Below, piece by piece: positions 1 through 9,221 of a stretch of DNA of 64,000 nucleotides (positions within the stretch are counted from its first letter, which is position 1; each line of letters starts with the position of its first letter). Location: assembly GCA_030447415.1 (NCBI GenBank), contig JAUJOZ010000002.1:237139-301138 (forward strand). Reading direction: 5' to 3'. The notes beneath the pieces were generated by a model. It was not told where the DNA came from and searched no databases. It worked only from the letters and a program-made list of their open reading frames with translations. Both the position numbers and the translations under genes were made by a program. The stretch comes from Thermomicrobiales bacterium (GTDB taxonomy: Bacteria > Chloroflexota > Chloroflexia > Thermomicrobiales > UBA6265).

Positions 1-74
1 CTGCCCGCCGCCTGGCGGATACCTGCCTCGAGTCCCGGCAGAGACCACCGTCCTCCGAGGTCGGGCCGCGGGAG

Positions 75-791
75 ATGATGGCGGTCGCGCTAGCTCGGTT
101 GCTGCGTGACGGCGAGACGGTCTTCCACGGCGTCGCCTCGCCCCTGCCAATGGTGGCGATTCTCCTCGCCCAGCGGCTGCATGCGCCGAACCTCGTCTAC
201 CTCAACATCACGGGCAGCGTCGATCCGGGGCCGGCGACGCTGCCGGTCTCAACCGTCGACCCCCGGTTGCTGGCAGGGACGCGGGCGTTGGTGACGCTCG
301 CCGACCTCTTCGACCTGGCGGCGCGGGGCCGGCTCGATACGGTGTTCCTGAGCGGGGTCCAGATCGACGGCGCCGGTCGGGTCAACATGAGCGTGATCGG
401 CGACGCCACGCGGCCGAAGGTGCGCCTGCCGGGCGGGGCGGGGAGCGCGGCGCTGATGCCGTCGGCCTGCCGCACGATTCTCTGGCGGACCCGGCACGAC
501 CCGCGCACCTTCGTCGAGCGGCTCGACTTCGTGACGGCGTCGGGCAACGTGACGCACGTCGTCACCCCCGGCTGCGTCTTCGCCCGGCGGGAAGGACGCC
601 TCGTGGTCGAGAGCATTCACCCCGGCGTCGAGCCCGAGGCGCTGCGCGCCGCCACCGGCTTTCAAGTGGACATAACCGATAGAACACCGGTCACGCCGTT
701 GCCGACGGCGCGGGAGTTGGCAGTGCTGACGGAGGTGGACCCCGAGCGAGTGAGCGACAGCGAGTTCGCGAAGGCAACGGGGGGAGGGTAG
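75..791 (+). CDS. CoA-transferase beta subunit (GctB/3-oxoacid CoA-transferase family)
   Basis: Likely the beta subunit of a two-subunit family I CoA transferase, which moves CoA between an acyl-CoA and a carboxylic acid in the cytoplasm. The start of the protein (AVALARLLRDGETVFHGVASPL, then LLAQRLHAPNLVYLNITGSVDP) and the middle (VFLSGVQIDGAGRVNMSVIG, LPGGAGSAALM) follow the GctB pattern, and about 238 residues is close to family length. ATG codons at 75 and 78 follow GGGAG, but the same frame is open to the left edge of the window without another ATG, GTG or TTG, and family members usually have about eight more residues here, so the true start may differ. The alpha subunit would be expected just upstream, outside the window. 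The substrate cannot be told. Confidence 0.75.
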   Translation: MMAVALARLLRDGETVFHGVASPLPMVAILLAQRLHAPNLVYLNITGSVDPGPATLPVSTVDPRLLAGTRALVTLADLFDLAARGRLDTVFLSGVQIDGAGRVNMSVIGDATRPKVRLPGGAGSAALMPSACRTILWRTRHDPRTFVERLDFVTASGNVTHVVTPGCVFARREGRLVVESIHPGVEPEALRAATGFQVDITDRTPVTPLPTARELAVLTEVDPERVSDSEFAKATGGG

Positions 792-1076
792 GGGCGTGCT
801 GGGTGGTGCCGGTGCGCTCCATCCGCGGCTCGCTCCGGCGGAAGAGCTTCCCACTCCGTCACTCCACGTCAAGGGTACGCAGGCGCGGCACGACGCCGCC
901 CGAAGCGGGGCGAACGAGCTAGGTGAGCCGAGTCTGGACGTGTGATCCAACCGGCTCCGACCCGGTTCGGCGGGTGAATCGGGAGACTCTGCCTAGGGCG
1001 TCACGACCACGACCTGAATCCGATGCCGGACACCGCGAACCACTGTGGCGCCCACGGCTTGGCGACCGTCGCGGAT

Positions 1077-1899
1077 CTACGCCGCCGAATCCTCGGAGCC
1101 GGAGCGCCCTCGCAGCGCCGCTTCCAGTACCTTCGTGAAGCCGTCCACGGTCCACCCGGAGCGGCCGAGGAGAAGGCCGTCGACCTCTGAGAGGGCGGTG
1201 AAGGAGCCGGCGTTGCCGGCGTCGACGCTGCCGCCGTAGAGGATCGGAACGGACCGCCCGGAGTCGCCAAAGAGCTCGGCGAGCGTGGCGCGCATCGGGA
1301 CGACGATCTCGGTCACGTCGGCGGGTTGGGCGGGGGTGCCGCCGGTTCCGATCGACCAGACCGGCTCATAGGCAACCTGGAGGCGGGACAGAGCGCTGGG
1401 GTCAAGGCCATGGAGGGCGATCTTGAGCTGGCGGGCCACGGTCTCGCGCCCGACGCCGTAGCCCTTCTCCTCGGCCGTCTCGCCGACGCAGAGGAGGACG
1501 CGCAGCCCGGCCTCGACGGCGGCGAGCAGCTTCTTGTTGAGGTCGGGATCGGTCTCGTGGAACAGGCGCCGGCGCTCGGCGTGGCCGACCAGCACGAGCT
1601 CTACCCCCAGCGCCCGGAGCATCGGCGCGGCGATCTCGCCGGTGTAGGCGCCCTCGGGCGCCCAATGGAGGTTCTGGGCACCGATCCAAATCCCTGCCTC
1701 CGGCGCCGCCTCGACAGCCGCGGGGAGGGAGGTAAACGGCGGGCAGACGTAGAGCCGCAGCCCTGGGGTGGAAGCCGCGGCGCCACGGCGCTGGTCAGCT
1801 CGGCGACGAAGCCGGCGGACTCGGCCGGCGTCTGGTTCATCTTGAGGTTGGTGCCGACGAGGAAGGCCGTGCCGGCGAGTTGGTTGGTCCAGCGGTCAT
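1077..1899 (-). pseudogene. Frameshifted triosephosphate isomerase-family gene
   Basis: A TIM-barrel isomerase of the TpiA family (dihydroxyacetone phosphate/glyceraldehyde 3-phosphate, or a related tetrulose/pentulose phosphate) split by one frameshift. The N-terminal piece around 1888-1780 reads GTNLKMNQTPAESAGFVAELTSAVA with the active-site Lys. After a frame change at about 1770-1785 the second piece reads LRLYVCPPFTSL and continues to the stop with the catalytic His (LVLVGHAERR), Glu (AYEPVWSIGTGG) and phosphate-binding YGGSV. All catalytic residues survive, so only the indel breaks it. The GTNLKMN start instead of the canonical GNWKMN suggests a paralog such as an erythritol/tetrulose-type isomerase rather than the glycolytic enzyme (inference). 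No clear start codon in frame was found; the upper limit is approximate. Confidence 0.7.
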
Positions 1900-2539
1900 G
1901 GGACTCACCACGGCGACGGCGGGAGCCGTTGCTCGATCGAGGCGACCGTCAAATCGGCCGGAACGTAGCAGGGGCGGCAGGTGGCGTCAACTGCGCCTCG
2001 GTGGTCGGTCCGCCCGCTGGGTCCAGCCGCTCGTAGCGTGACGCGGGCCTCGGGACAGGAGGCGGGTTGAGCACGTCCTCCGCGGGTGGGGCGAAGCGAT
2101 GTCCGCAACCGCGTTGGCCGAGAACCATGCGCGGCAAGGCTGCGCCCGATCAGCGCAGGCTGCGCAGCATGATGGGGTGCCGAGCCGGCAAGACGCCGAG
2201 CAGCTGTACCATCCAGGTCCGCGATGCCGGTGCGACGACCTAGGCAGCCGTCGGACGCTCGGCGGTGAGCGCGTGGGCGATGGTTGCGGCGACGCGCTCG
2301 GCTCGGCTCCCTGTCTCCCTGGCCTGCCAGGCCCGCCGGGCAACCGCGTCCATCGACCGCCCGTACAGAGCCCTTGCCTCGGGTGGGAAGCCCCGCCGCT
2401 CTGGGACATCCCCACTGCCCCCTGCCCGACGCCCCTGCCCGACCGCCGTCCTCGTCGTGCCGCTCGCCCGCCTCGATCGGTCCGCCCAGGAGGCGGCCGC
2501 TAGGGGCACGGGACCTCCCCCGTGCCGCCCGGACCGCGG
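1900..2539. other. Degraded stretch between two broken genes
   Basis: No intact gene is supported. On the minus strand a frame that ends in VASIEQRLPPSPW with a TGA at 1905 looks like the C-terminus of an unrecognised protein ending next to the isomerase. A helical tail (ARALYGRSMDAVARRAWQAR, near 2390-2330) continues the last frame of the SDH-like protease remnant to a stop at 2240 and could belong to a separate lost small gene. Confidence 0.3.
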
Positions 2540-3366
2540 CCGCTCCTCCGGGCGGGATCGGTACGGGAGCGGCACGTACTGAACGGAGGGCCGCCGCTGC
2601 GTCGGCTCGCGGTACAGGGCCATCAGCTCGTAGACCTCGGTCGGCAGGTCCACGCTGATCTTCAGGCCGAGCTCGCGCGCCTCCGATACGCTGATCGGGT
2701 AGTCGTGCGTCCACGTCCCGCAGCTCAGCGTGGCGGCCACCTCGTCCGCCCGCCCTCAGGCGCGCCGTTGGCAACCAGGATCTTCCCGGACGACGGCCCG
2801 GACTTGCGCCAGGGCCTTGCGCCCGACATCGGCCAGAATCAACGTCTCGTCATCCACCTCGGCGATCGGCTTCGTCTCGGCCACCCTGACGATCGAGGCG
2901 GCGGGGAACTGGCCGAGCTGGGGGTCGACGGGACCAAGCACCGCATTGGGGTCCATCACGATCTCGTCGGCGGCCAGCGCCAGGAGCGTCCCGCCGGACA
3001 TCGCGTAATGGGGGACGAGGACGCGCACGGGGCGCGGTGGCGGATGAGGGCGCGGGCGATCTGCTCGGCCGCCAGCACCAGGCCGCCGGGGGTGTGGAGG
3101 ACCAGGTCGATCGGCAGGTCAGGCGGCGTCAGACGGATCGCCCGCAGGACCTGCTCGGAATCCTCGATGTCGATGTAGCGGGCCACTGGGATGCCGAGCA
3201 GGCGCACCGCTTCCTGGCGGTGGACGAGGAGGATGACGCGAGAGGAGCGCTGCTTCTCCAGGTGGCGCAGCAACCGCAGCCGCCGCCCCTCGAGCACGCG
3301 CTGCTGGAGCAGCGGCGTCAGGCTGGAGACGACGAAGAAGAGCCAGATCAGGTTGAGGAAGTCCAT
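2540..3366 (-). pseudogene. SDH (ClpP-fold) membrane serine protease family, multiple frameshifts
   Basis: Homologous to the SDH family of ClpP/crotonase-fold membrane-bound serine proteases (SppA-like). ATG at 3366 is preceded by GGAGG. An N-terminal membrane segment (MDFLNLIWLFFVVSSLTPLL) is followed by HRQEAVRLLGIPVARYIDIEDSE and IDLVLHTPGGLVLAAEQIARAL. Near 3032 the frame changes inside a CCCC run, where one missing C would restore it, and continues as VRVLVPHYAMSGGTLLALAADEIVMDPNAVLGPVDPQLGQ, which holds the Ser nucleophile (AMSGG). At least two more indels between about 2780 and 2745 precede the conserved end (TWTHDYPISVSEARELGL, VYELM, RRPSVQYVPLPYR at about 2558). Intact, it would be near 280 residues. 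It is either a decayed gene or a run of sequencing indels. Confidence 0.75.
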
Positions 3367-3699
3367 CACTTGGCTACCTCCTGCCCCTGAATTCACCTCG
3401 GCGCGGCTCGACATCCCCCCACGCCGCAAACGCCTTGCCGCCGGTTGAGCGATGCGGCACCACGAGGGCGATGCCGCAGAGCCGCTTGCCCGCACCGTTA
3501 GTGGACCTGTTCCTCCCTCCCCGGCCGAGAAGTGGCCAATGAGAACCTGGGCGTTGATGCACCGTCCTCTCTCCTGCAGAAGATGCTTTGGTTCCCGTAA
3601 CGCTCAAGCGTGTTGAAACAGGTGGAGCGCGACCCGGCCAACTGCCCAGGCCGCTGGTATGCTGGCTCCTGATGCCGGAGCGGGATGGGAGGCGGCGCC
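3367..3699. other. Intergenic region with dispersed repeat copy A and a possible promoter
   Basis: No gene seen. It holds one copy of a 31-bp dispersed repeat (3591-3621). An extended -10-like TGgTATGCT at 3654-3662 would start transcription some 30 bases before the SDR gene at 3700. Confidence 0.35.
3591..3621 (+). repeat. Dispersed 31-bp repeat, copy A
   Basis: Starts with GTTCCCGTAACG and ends with TGTTGAAA plus three bases. It matches the copy at 9467-9497 in the same orientation with five mismatches, all but one inside the eight central bases. Its nature is unknown; an insertion-sequence end left after decay is one possibility. Confidence 0.5.
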
Positions 3700-4467
3700 G
3701 TGGCACCCCAGGACACCCCACGGTTGACCGGACAGACCGCGCTGGTGACCGGGGCCAGCAGCGGGCTGGGCCGCGCCACGGCAATCGCGCTCGCCCAGGC
3801 GGGCGCCGACATCGCCCTCCTCGCCCGCAGCGAAGACGACCTGAAGCAGGTGGCGCAGGAGATCGGGGAGGTCACCGGCCGCCGCGCCTTGCCCTTGCCG
3901 CTTGACCTGGCGGACGAGGCGGCGCTTCTGGCGGCGGCGGCGCGCACCGCCGCCGTCTTCGGGCGGATCGACGTCCTGGTCAACGCGGCCGGGACCGACG
4001 TGCCGGGGCCGGTGGAAGAGCTAGCGATCTCCGACTGGGACCGGGTCCTCGCCGTGAACCTGCGGGCGCCGTTCGCGCTCGCCAAGGCGGTCTTCCCGCA
4101 CATGCGGCGGGCCGGGCGGGGCACGATCGTCAACATCTCCTCCGTGGCCGGCAAGCGCGGCTGGGCCAACGCCAGCGCCTACTGCGCCGCGAAGTTCGGC
4201 CTCACCGGGCTCACCCAGGCGCTGGCGGCCGAGGGCAAGCCCCACGGGATCCGCGCCTGCATCCTCTACCCGGGCGGGATGGCCACTCAGTGGGGCACCT
4301 GGGAGCCCGAGGAGCGCGCGGCCGTGAAGCCCGAGCCGCCGCCGGTGACGAAGGCGCTGCCGCCGGAGGAGGTGGCTGCGCTGATCGTCTGGCTCGCGAG
4401 CGCCCCGCCGGAGCTCGTGCTCAACGAGGCCGTCGTCAGCCCGCTGGAGGAGGCAGGCTGGCCCTAG
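3700..4467 (+). CDS. SDR family NAD(P)-dependent oxidoreductase
   Basis: Classical short-chain dehydrogenase/reductase, 255 residues, cytoplasmic, NAD(P)-linked oxidation or reduction of an unknown alcohol/ketone. Visible motifs in order: cofactor-binding TGASSGLG, the adenine-binding DL, NAAG, the catalytic Ser in NISSVAG, and Tyr and Lys in SAYCAAKFG. The GTG at 3700 is preferred because GGGAGG lies six bases upstream; an in-frame ATG at 3685 would add five residues and overlaps that site. It stands alone, downstream of the broken protease. The C-terminal segment (VLNEAVVSPLEEAGW) is typical of a dimeric SDR. Confidence 0.88.
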   Translation: MAPQDTPRLTGQTALVTGASSGLGRATAIALAQAGADIALLARSEDDLKQVAQEIGEVTGRRALPLPLDLADEAALLAAAARTAAVFGRIDVLVNAAGTDVPGPVEELAISDWDRVLAVNLRAPFALAKAVFPHMRRAGRGTIVNISSVAGKRGWANASAYCAAKFGLTGLTQALAAEGKPHGIRACILYPGGMATQWGTWEPEERAAVKPEPPPVTKALPPEEVAALIVWLASAPPELVLNEAVVSPLEEAGWP

Positions 4468-4999
4468 CGGGGTGGACGCTTACCGGCCACCTCCGTCACC
4501 TCGGACGGGCCACAGAGGCGCGCCCGCACCCGGGCAGGGCGACGGCGAGGTCGCCGGGACGGGCATTGAGACGGACGCCACGGTCACCCTGCGGTTTCGG
4601 TGCCGAAAGGAGCGCCGCCTGGCCGGGTCCCAGCTCCTTGCCCCCGCAGCAGGGCCGGCACCGATGGGTGGTCGAGCGGTCGCTGGCATGGCTGCTGGGA
4701 TGCCGCCGCCTAGGCGTCCAATACGAGCGACGGGCGGATGTGCTCCAGGGGCTGCTACACCTGGCCTGCGCCCTGCTCTGCCTGAGGTTTCTCGATCCCG
4801 GGCCCGAGCCTTGAGGATCCCGCGGCTCTCGCGCGATGACCTGGGCATCCGGCCGCCCGTGGGACGCCGGGCGGTTCTCCGGCCCATGTCCGCCATCGAA
4901 GGTGCGAGGCATCGGCTTGCAGGGCCGGGTGCAGGCTGTACGATGGGGAGCACCGCTCCGGGGCTACGCACGGATCGGCCGGCGGACGAGGAGGTGCCC
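4468..4999. other. Intergenic region with a transposase scrap
   Basis: Contains the IS5-type transposase remnant at 4640-4814 and otherwise no supportable gene. A GAGGAGG ribosome binding site at its right end serves the methyltransferase at 5000. Confidence 0.4.
4640..4814 (+). mobile_element. IS5-family transposase C-terminal remnant
   Basis: A frame ending at 4814 reads HRWVVERSLAWLLGCRRLG, VQYERRADVLQGLLHLACALL. This matches the C-terminal DDE block of IS5-type transposases (RWVVERTLAWL..RRL...YE), where the Glu of VVER is the third catalytic acid. The rest of the transposase and any terminal repeats are not recognisable, so it is a relic of an insertion sequence upstream of the methyltransferase gene. 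Confidence 0.7.
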
Positions 5000-6115
5000 A
5001 TGGGCGATGCGGACGCTCCCCCAACCGTCGAGGACCCCGTCGCTGCGCGTCGGGACGCGCTCGTGGAGCGCCTCGACGGGGCCGTCACGGCCGCCTTGGA
5101 GCTGTGCGCGGTCTACCTCGGCGACCGGCTCGGCTACTACCGGGCCCTCGCCGCCGGTCCCCTGACGCCCGCTGGCCTCGCCGCCCGCACCGGCACCCAT
5201 GAGCGCTACGCCCGCGAGTGGCTCGAGCAGCAGGCCGTGGCCGGCGTGCTGGACGTCGACAACCCCCCCGCCCCGCCGGCGGCGCGCCGGTTCGGCCTGC
5301 CGCCGGGCCACGCCGAGGCGCTCGCCGACCCGGACAGCCCGAACTACGCGGCCCCGCTGGCGCGGATCGCGGTCGGCGCCACCCGCCCCCTGGCCGCCGT
5401 GCTGGAGGCCTTCCGCACCGGGGGCGGCGTACCCTTCGCCGCCTACGGCGCCGACTTCCGGGAGGGGATGGCCGACGGGAACCGGGCGTCCCACCTGCGG
5501 CTGGGCCCCGACCGGCTGGCGACCATCCCCGACCTCGACGCCCGCCTGCGGGCGGACCCGCCGGCCCGGGTGGCCGACATCGGCTGCGGGGCGGGCTGGT
5601 CGTGCATCGGGATCGCCCGGGCCTACCCCGAGGTGCGGGTCGACGGCTTCGACCTCGACGCGGCGTCGGTGGCGTTGGCCCGCGGCAACGTGGCCGACGC
5701 CGGGCTGGGCGACCGTGTCCGGGTGGAGGCGCGCGACATTGGGGATCCCGCGCTGGCCGGCCGCTACGACTTGGTGATGGCAATCTTTTGCCTGCACGAC
5801 CTGCCGCGACCGGTGGACATCCTGCGGGCGATGCGCCGACTGGCAGGTCCCGAGGGGGTGGTGCTCCTCGCTGACCCGGCGGCGGGGGAGCGCTTCCTGG
5901 ACCCGGGCAATGACGCCGACGTCGAGCGCCAGTTCTACGGGTTCAGTGTCCTGCACTGCCTGCCGGTCGGGATGGCGGAGCAGCCGTCGGCCGCGACCGG
6001 GGCGGTGATGCGGCCGGGGGTGCTGCGTGGGTACGCCCGCGACGCCGGGTTCCGCTCCGTAGAGATCCTGCCGAACGACAACCCCTGGACGGCGTTCTAC
6101 CGCCTCCACCCCTGA
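5000..6115 (+). CDS. Class I SAM-dependent methyltransferase with N-terminal winged-helix domain
   Basis: Predicted 371-residue cytoplasmic methyltransferase. Residues about 15-100 resemble the dimerisation/winged-helix domain of O-methyltransferase-like proteins (LGDRLGYYRALAAGPLTPAGLAAR, ERYAREWLEQQAVAGVL). The C-terminal Rossmann domain carries the SAM loop VADIGCGAGWSCIGIA and the acidic motif DGFDLD. The same domain pair occurs in proteins that methylate small molecules and in some regulators; the substrate is unknown. ATG 5000 has GAGGAGG upstream; the frame stays open further 5' but without a comparable site. Not obviously co-transcribed with the next methyltransferase, 219 bases downstream. 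Confidence 0.85.
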   Translation: MGDADAPPTVEDPVAARRDALVERLDGAVTAALELCAVYLGDRLGYYRALAAGPLTPAGLAARTGTHERYAREWLEQQAVAGVLDVDNPPAPPAARRFGLPPGHAEALADPDSPNYAAPLARIAVGATRPLAAVLEAFRTGGGVPFAAYGADFREGMADGNRASHLRLGPDRLATIPDLDARLRADPPARVADIGCGAGWSCIGIARAYPEVRVDGFDLDAASVALARGNVADAGLGDRVRVEARDIGDPALAGRYDLVMAIFCLHDLPRPVDILRAMRRLAGPEGVVLLADPAAGERFLDPGNDADVERQFYGFSVLHCLPVGMAEQPSAATGAVMRPGVLRGYARDAGFRSVEILPNDNPWTAFYRLHP

Positions 6116-6334
6116 GGCCCTGCCTCACCTCCGCGTCATCGTCCGCCCGCAGGGATCATGCCCGGTTTTGCAACACGCGCTTATGCCCAATGCGTTGCCG
6201 TCCGAACGCTTCCACAACCTACCCACGCTGCTCACCTCCCTCATCGGCCGCTCGCGATCCTTGTCAAGCCCCGAAGGAGCTATCTCGGTCACCCACGGCC
6301 CGCGCGTGCCGTCCGGCCGTGGGAGAATGGCGGC

Positions 6335-6988
6335 ATGGTCGCCAACGATCACACGGACCCGAGACGGATTGTCGAACACGGGTACGACCGGATCGCCGAG
6401 CAGTATCCCGAGTGGGCGAACCGCGTGCGGGTGGAGGAGCGGGAACGCTACACGCGGGTGCTGCTGGACGGCCTGCCGGAGGGGGCGGCCGTGCTCGACC
6501 TCGGTTGCGCTACCGGCGAGCTCCTCACCAAGCAGCTCGCCCGGCGCTTCGCGGTGACCGGGGTCGACCTCGCTGCCCGGCAGATCGAGCTGGCCAAGCG
6601 GTGCGTCCCGGAGGCCACCTTCATCCACGCCGACATGACCCGGATGCGGTTCCCACCGGCCAGCTTCGACGCCGTCGCCGCCTTCTACGCGTTGACGCAT
6701 GTACCACGCGAGGAGGTTCCGCCCCTGGTGCGGTCGATCTTCTCCTGGCTGCGCCCCGGTGGGCTGTTCGTTGCGTCGCTGGGGGCGGGTGACGACCCGG
6801 GCGGGGTCGAGGACGACTGGCTCGGCGTCCCCATGTACTTCAGTGCCTTCGACAGCGCGGGGAGCAGGCGACTGGTGGAGGAGGCGGGATTCGAGATCGT
6901 CAGCGCCCGGGAGGAAGCCGCCGAGGAGGACGGTGTGCGGATCGTGTTCCTCTGGGTCGTAGCGAGGAAACCGGTCGGCCGAGATTGA
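6335..6988 (+). CDS. Class I SAM-dependent methyltransferase
   Basis: A 217-residue methyltransferase of the Methyltransf_11/25 type. Motif I is VLDLGCATGELLTKQLA, followed by TGVDLAARQIELAK, HADMTRMRFPPASFDAVAAFYALTHV and WLRPGGLF. The ATG at 6335 gives the normal N-terminus for this group (DPRRIVEHGYDRIAEQY). Substrate unknown. A stem-loop 23 bases past the stop may end the transcript. Confidence 0.85.
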   Translation: MVANDHTDPRRIVEHGYDRIAEQYPEWANRVRVEERERYTRVLLDGLPEGAAVLDLGCATGELLTKQLARRFAVTGVDLAARQIELAKRCVPEATFIHADMTRMRFPPASFDAVAAFYALTHVPREEVPPLVRSIFSWLRPGGLFVASLGAGDDPGGVEDDWLGVPMYFSAFDSAGSRRLVEEAGFEIVSAREEAAEEDGVRIVFLWVVARKPVGRD

Positions 6989-7011
6989 CCCAGTCACGTG
7001 CGACGATCATT

Positions 7012-7032
7012 GAGTGGGCGTTACGCCCACTC
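7012..7032 (+). terminator. Stem-loop after methyltransferase gene
   Basis: Perfect 9-bp arms (GAGTGGGCG and CGCCCACTC) around a TTA loop, 23 bases after the methyltransferase stop. No T tract follows, so this is a putative rather than a classical intrinsic terminator. Confidence 0.5.
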
Positions 7033-7279
7033 TCGGCCCACGGCGTCGCAGACCAACATCCCGCGGCGCCCTAGGTTTCTCCCTCCACTCGCGTAGGCTG
7101 GCCTCACCAAAACGTCTGGGACACATGGTGGTCAGATCGGTGGCCGTCCCGACTGAGCCGCAATCATTGACCAGAGCTTATCCCTGGGCTCGACGCTCTT
7201 CCTCACACATGCGTCACACTCTGGTACGTAAACCATCTTCACTACCCACCGGATGTCCCGAGGGGAGACGACGCCGGAG

Positions 7280-7606
7280 CTAGCCCGCGTTTGGGAGGTG
7301 GCGTTCCCGCTCCAGCGCCCAGATCATCACGCTCGATTCCAGGGTCTCCTCGCCGGCGATGCCGAGCGAAAGGACGAGGAGCCAGACCTGACCCCACAGC
7401 CAGGCCCCGGCGACGCCAACCAGCGCCAGCCCGATCACCGCCACGCGAAAGCCGCGGAGCGCCGTGGGCAGCGTGGCGGAGCTCGACGACGGGCTGCGCA
7501 GGCCCCCGGCGAGCCGGCACAAGCCATGAACCGCCAATCCCGCCCCGAGCAACGCCAGCGCCGCGATCAGATCGGTCCGCCATGGGCCGTCAATGCTGCC
7601 GTCCAT
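7280..7606 (-). CDS. Small membrane protein, unknown function
   Basis: A 108-residue protein with about three hydrophobic stretches (LIAALALLGAGLAVHGLCRL; FRVAVIGLALVGVAGAWLWG; VWLLVLSLGIAG). ATG 7606 is preceded by GGGAGGAG. It begins 15 bases after the stop of the next upstream gene, so the two form one operon. It could be a small integral membrane partner of that protein; no family recognised. Confidence 0.65.
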   Translation of the reverse strand: MDGSIDGPWRTDLIAALALLGAGLAVHGLCRLAGGLRSPSSSSATLPTALRGFRVAVIGLALVGVAGAWLWGQVWLLVLSLGIAGEETLESSVMIWALERERHLPNAG

Positions 7607-7621
7607 CGGCGGTGCTCCTCC

Positions 7622-8068
7622 CTACGGCGCGGCCGGCGCATCTGTCCGCGCCCCGACCGTCCGGTCCCTCAGCGTCGGCGCCGTGTTCCGCAAGCCGACG
7701 TATTGCAGCGCGGCGAACAGGGCAACGGCCAGGGCTTGGCCGGCGACGCAGGCGTACCCGAGGGCGGTCGGCTCGGCCCATCCGCTCACCAGCAGCAGCA
7801 CGCTGTCGGTCGACCAGAGCAGATTGGCCGCGACGACTACCCGGGTGAGCGACGGCGACGGGCGCTCGCGCGTCGCGAGATAGACCAGCAACGCCACGAA
7901 CGGGAGGAGGCTCAGGCCCGCCCAGCGGAGGAGCGCCGGCGCTAACCCCAGCAGCTCTCCTACCGGGTTGGCGCCGAGCATCATCGCGATCCCCGTGGCG
8001 CCGCTGACGGCGGCGTCGGCGAGGAGCGCCCGGCGGAGGAAGACGGACTCGGTGACGGCGTCGTCCAT
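7622..8068 (-). CDS. Integral membrane protein, unknown function
   Basis: A 148-residue protein with four predicted membrane helices (roughly residues 10-35, 45-65, 75-98 and 103-125). ATG 8068 has AAAGGA eight bases upstream; an ATG at 8074 is too close to that site. It is the first gene of a two-gene minus-strand operon and is divergent from the XRE/MmyB regulator at 8394, which may control it (inference from arrangement only). Confidence 0.7.
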   Translation of the reverse strand: MDDAVTESVFLRRALLADAAVSGATGIAMMLGANPVGELLGLAPALLRWAGLSLLPFVALLVYLATRERPSPSLTRVVVAANLLWSTDSVLLLVSGWAEPTALGYACVAGQALAVALFAALQYVGLRNTAPTLRDRTVGARTDAPAAP

Positions 8069-8393
8069 GATCATCGTCCTTTCTTGGGTGCAGGAGCGTG
8101 GTCGAGCAAGCCTGCGATTGACCGCCCCCCTGCGGGTGACAGCCTCGTCCCCGACCGGAGGTGTCCGGGCGATTCGGTCGATCCACCGCTCGCTTGCCGT
8201 CGAGCTCGGCCCTGCGGTAAGCGAACCAGTTAAGCCTGGATGAACGTCACGAGGTCGCGATTGAGGCGGTCCTTCTCGGTGACGAACAGGCTGTCCGTTG
8301 GCGGGCTTGGCTCTATGGTCGGGCCACCGATGACCGCTGTCGATTACCTGGGAGGTTATTGCCGACGCGATCTGGCTGCACTATTGTCCGACC
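8069..8393. promoter_or_regulatory. Divergent intergenic region
   Basis: Space between the membrane-protein operon and the regulator. It must hold both promoters and probably the regulator's operator, but no strong promoter or inverted repeat was identified. Confidence 0.3.
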
Positions 8394-9221
8394 ATGTTCA
8401 CCGCAACCCGGCCGGTCGGTGAGGTCCTGCGCGAGTGGCGCCAGCGCCGGCGACTGAGCCAGCTCGACCTCGCCGCCGAGGCCAACGTCTCCGCCCGGCA
8501 CGTCAGCTTCCTCGAGACCGGTCGTGCCCGACCAAGCCGCGAGATGCTCCTTCGCCTCGCGGAGCGACTCGAAGTCCTGCTCCGCGCTCGCAACGCCCTG
8601 CTCGTCGCCGGAGGCTACGCTCCCGTCTACCCGGAGCGGAGCCTCGACGACCCCGCGCTCCGGGCGGCCCGCACCGCGGTCGACCTCGTGCTGGCCGGGC
8701 ACGAGCCGTACCCGGCGCTTGCCGTCGACCGGCACTGGACGCTCGTCGCGTCGAACCGCGCCGTCGCGCCACTTCTGGCGGGAGTGGGACCGGAGTTGCT
8801 GCGGCCGCCCGTCAACGTCCTGCGCCTGGGCCTGCACCCGGCAGGGCTTGCGCCCCGGGTCGCCAACCTCACGCAATGGCGGTCGCACCTGCTCGAGCGG
8901 CTGCGACGACAGGTCGAGGCCAGCGCGGATCCCACGCTCACGGCGCTGCTCGTCGAACTGCGTGGCTACCACGCGCCCGGCGGCGACGCCGCCGATGAAC
9001 CGCGCCGCGACCTCTACGATGCAGGGGTGGTCGTGCCCCTCCACCTCCGCACCGACTGGGGGCTCCTCGCGTTCTTCAGCACAACCACGATCTTCGGCAC
9101 GCCGATCGACGTCACGCTGTCCGAGCTCGCGATCGAGTCCTTCTTCCCGGCCGATCCGGCCACGGCCGAAACTCTGCGCCGCGTCGCCGAGGCGGCGGCC
9201 TCTAGCCGCCCGAGCGATTGA
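8394..9221 (+). CDS. XRE-family regulator with MmyB-like ligand-binding domain
   Basis: A 275-residue DNA-binding protein. Residues about 8-65 form an XRE helix-turn-helix (LREWRQRRRLSQLDLAAEANVSARHVSFLETGRARPS). The rest is the MmyB-like domain typical of actinobacterial-type regulators (PALAVDRHWTLVASNRA, LRLGLHPAGLAPRVANLTQWRSHLLERLRRQ). In characterised relatives this C-terminal domain binds small hydrophobic ligands. Divergent neighbours on the other side of 325 bases are likely targets, but no operator was seen. Confidence 0.88.
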   Translation: MFTATRPVGEVLREWRQRRRLSQLDLAAEANVSARHVSFLETGRARPSREMLLRLAERLEVLLRARNALLVAGGYAPVYPERSLDDPALRAARTAVDLVLAGHEPYPALAVDRHWTLVASNRAVAPLLAGVGPELLRPPVNVLRLGLHPAGLAPRVANLTQWRSHLLERLRRQVEASADPTLTALLVELRGYHAPGGDAADEPRRDLYDAGVVVPLHLRTDWGLLAFFSTTTIFGTPIDVTLSELAIESFFPADPATAETLRRVAEAAASSRPSD

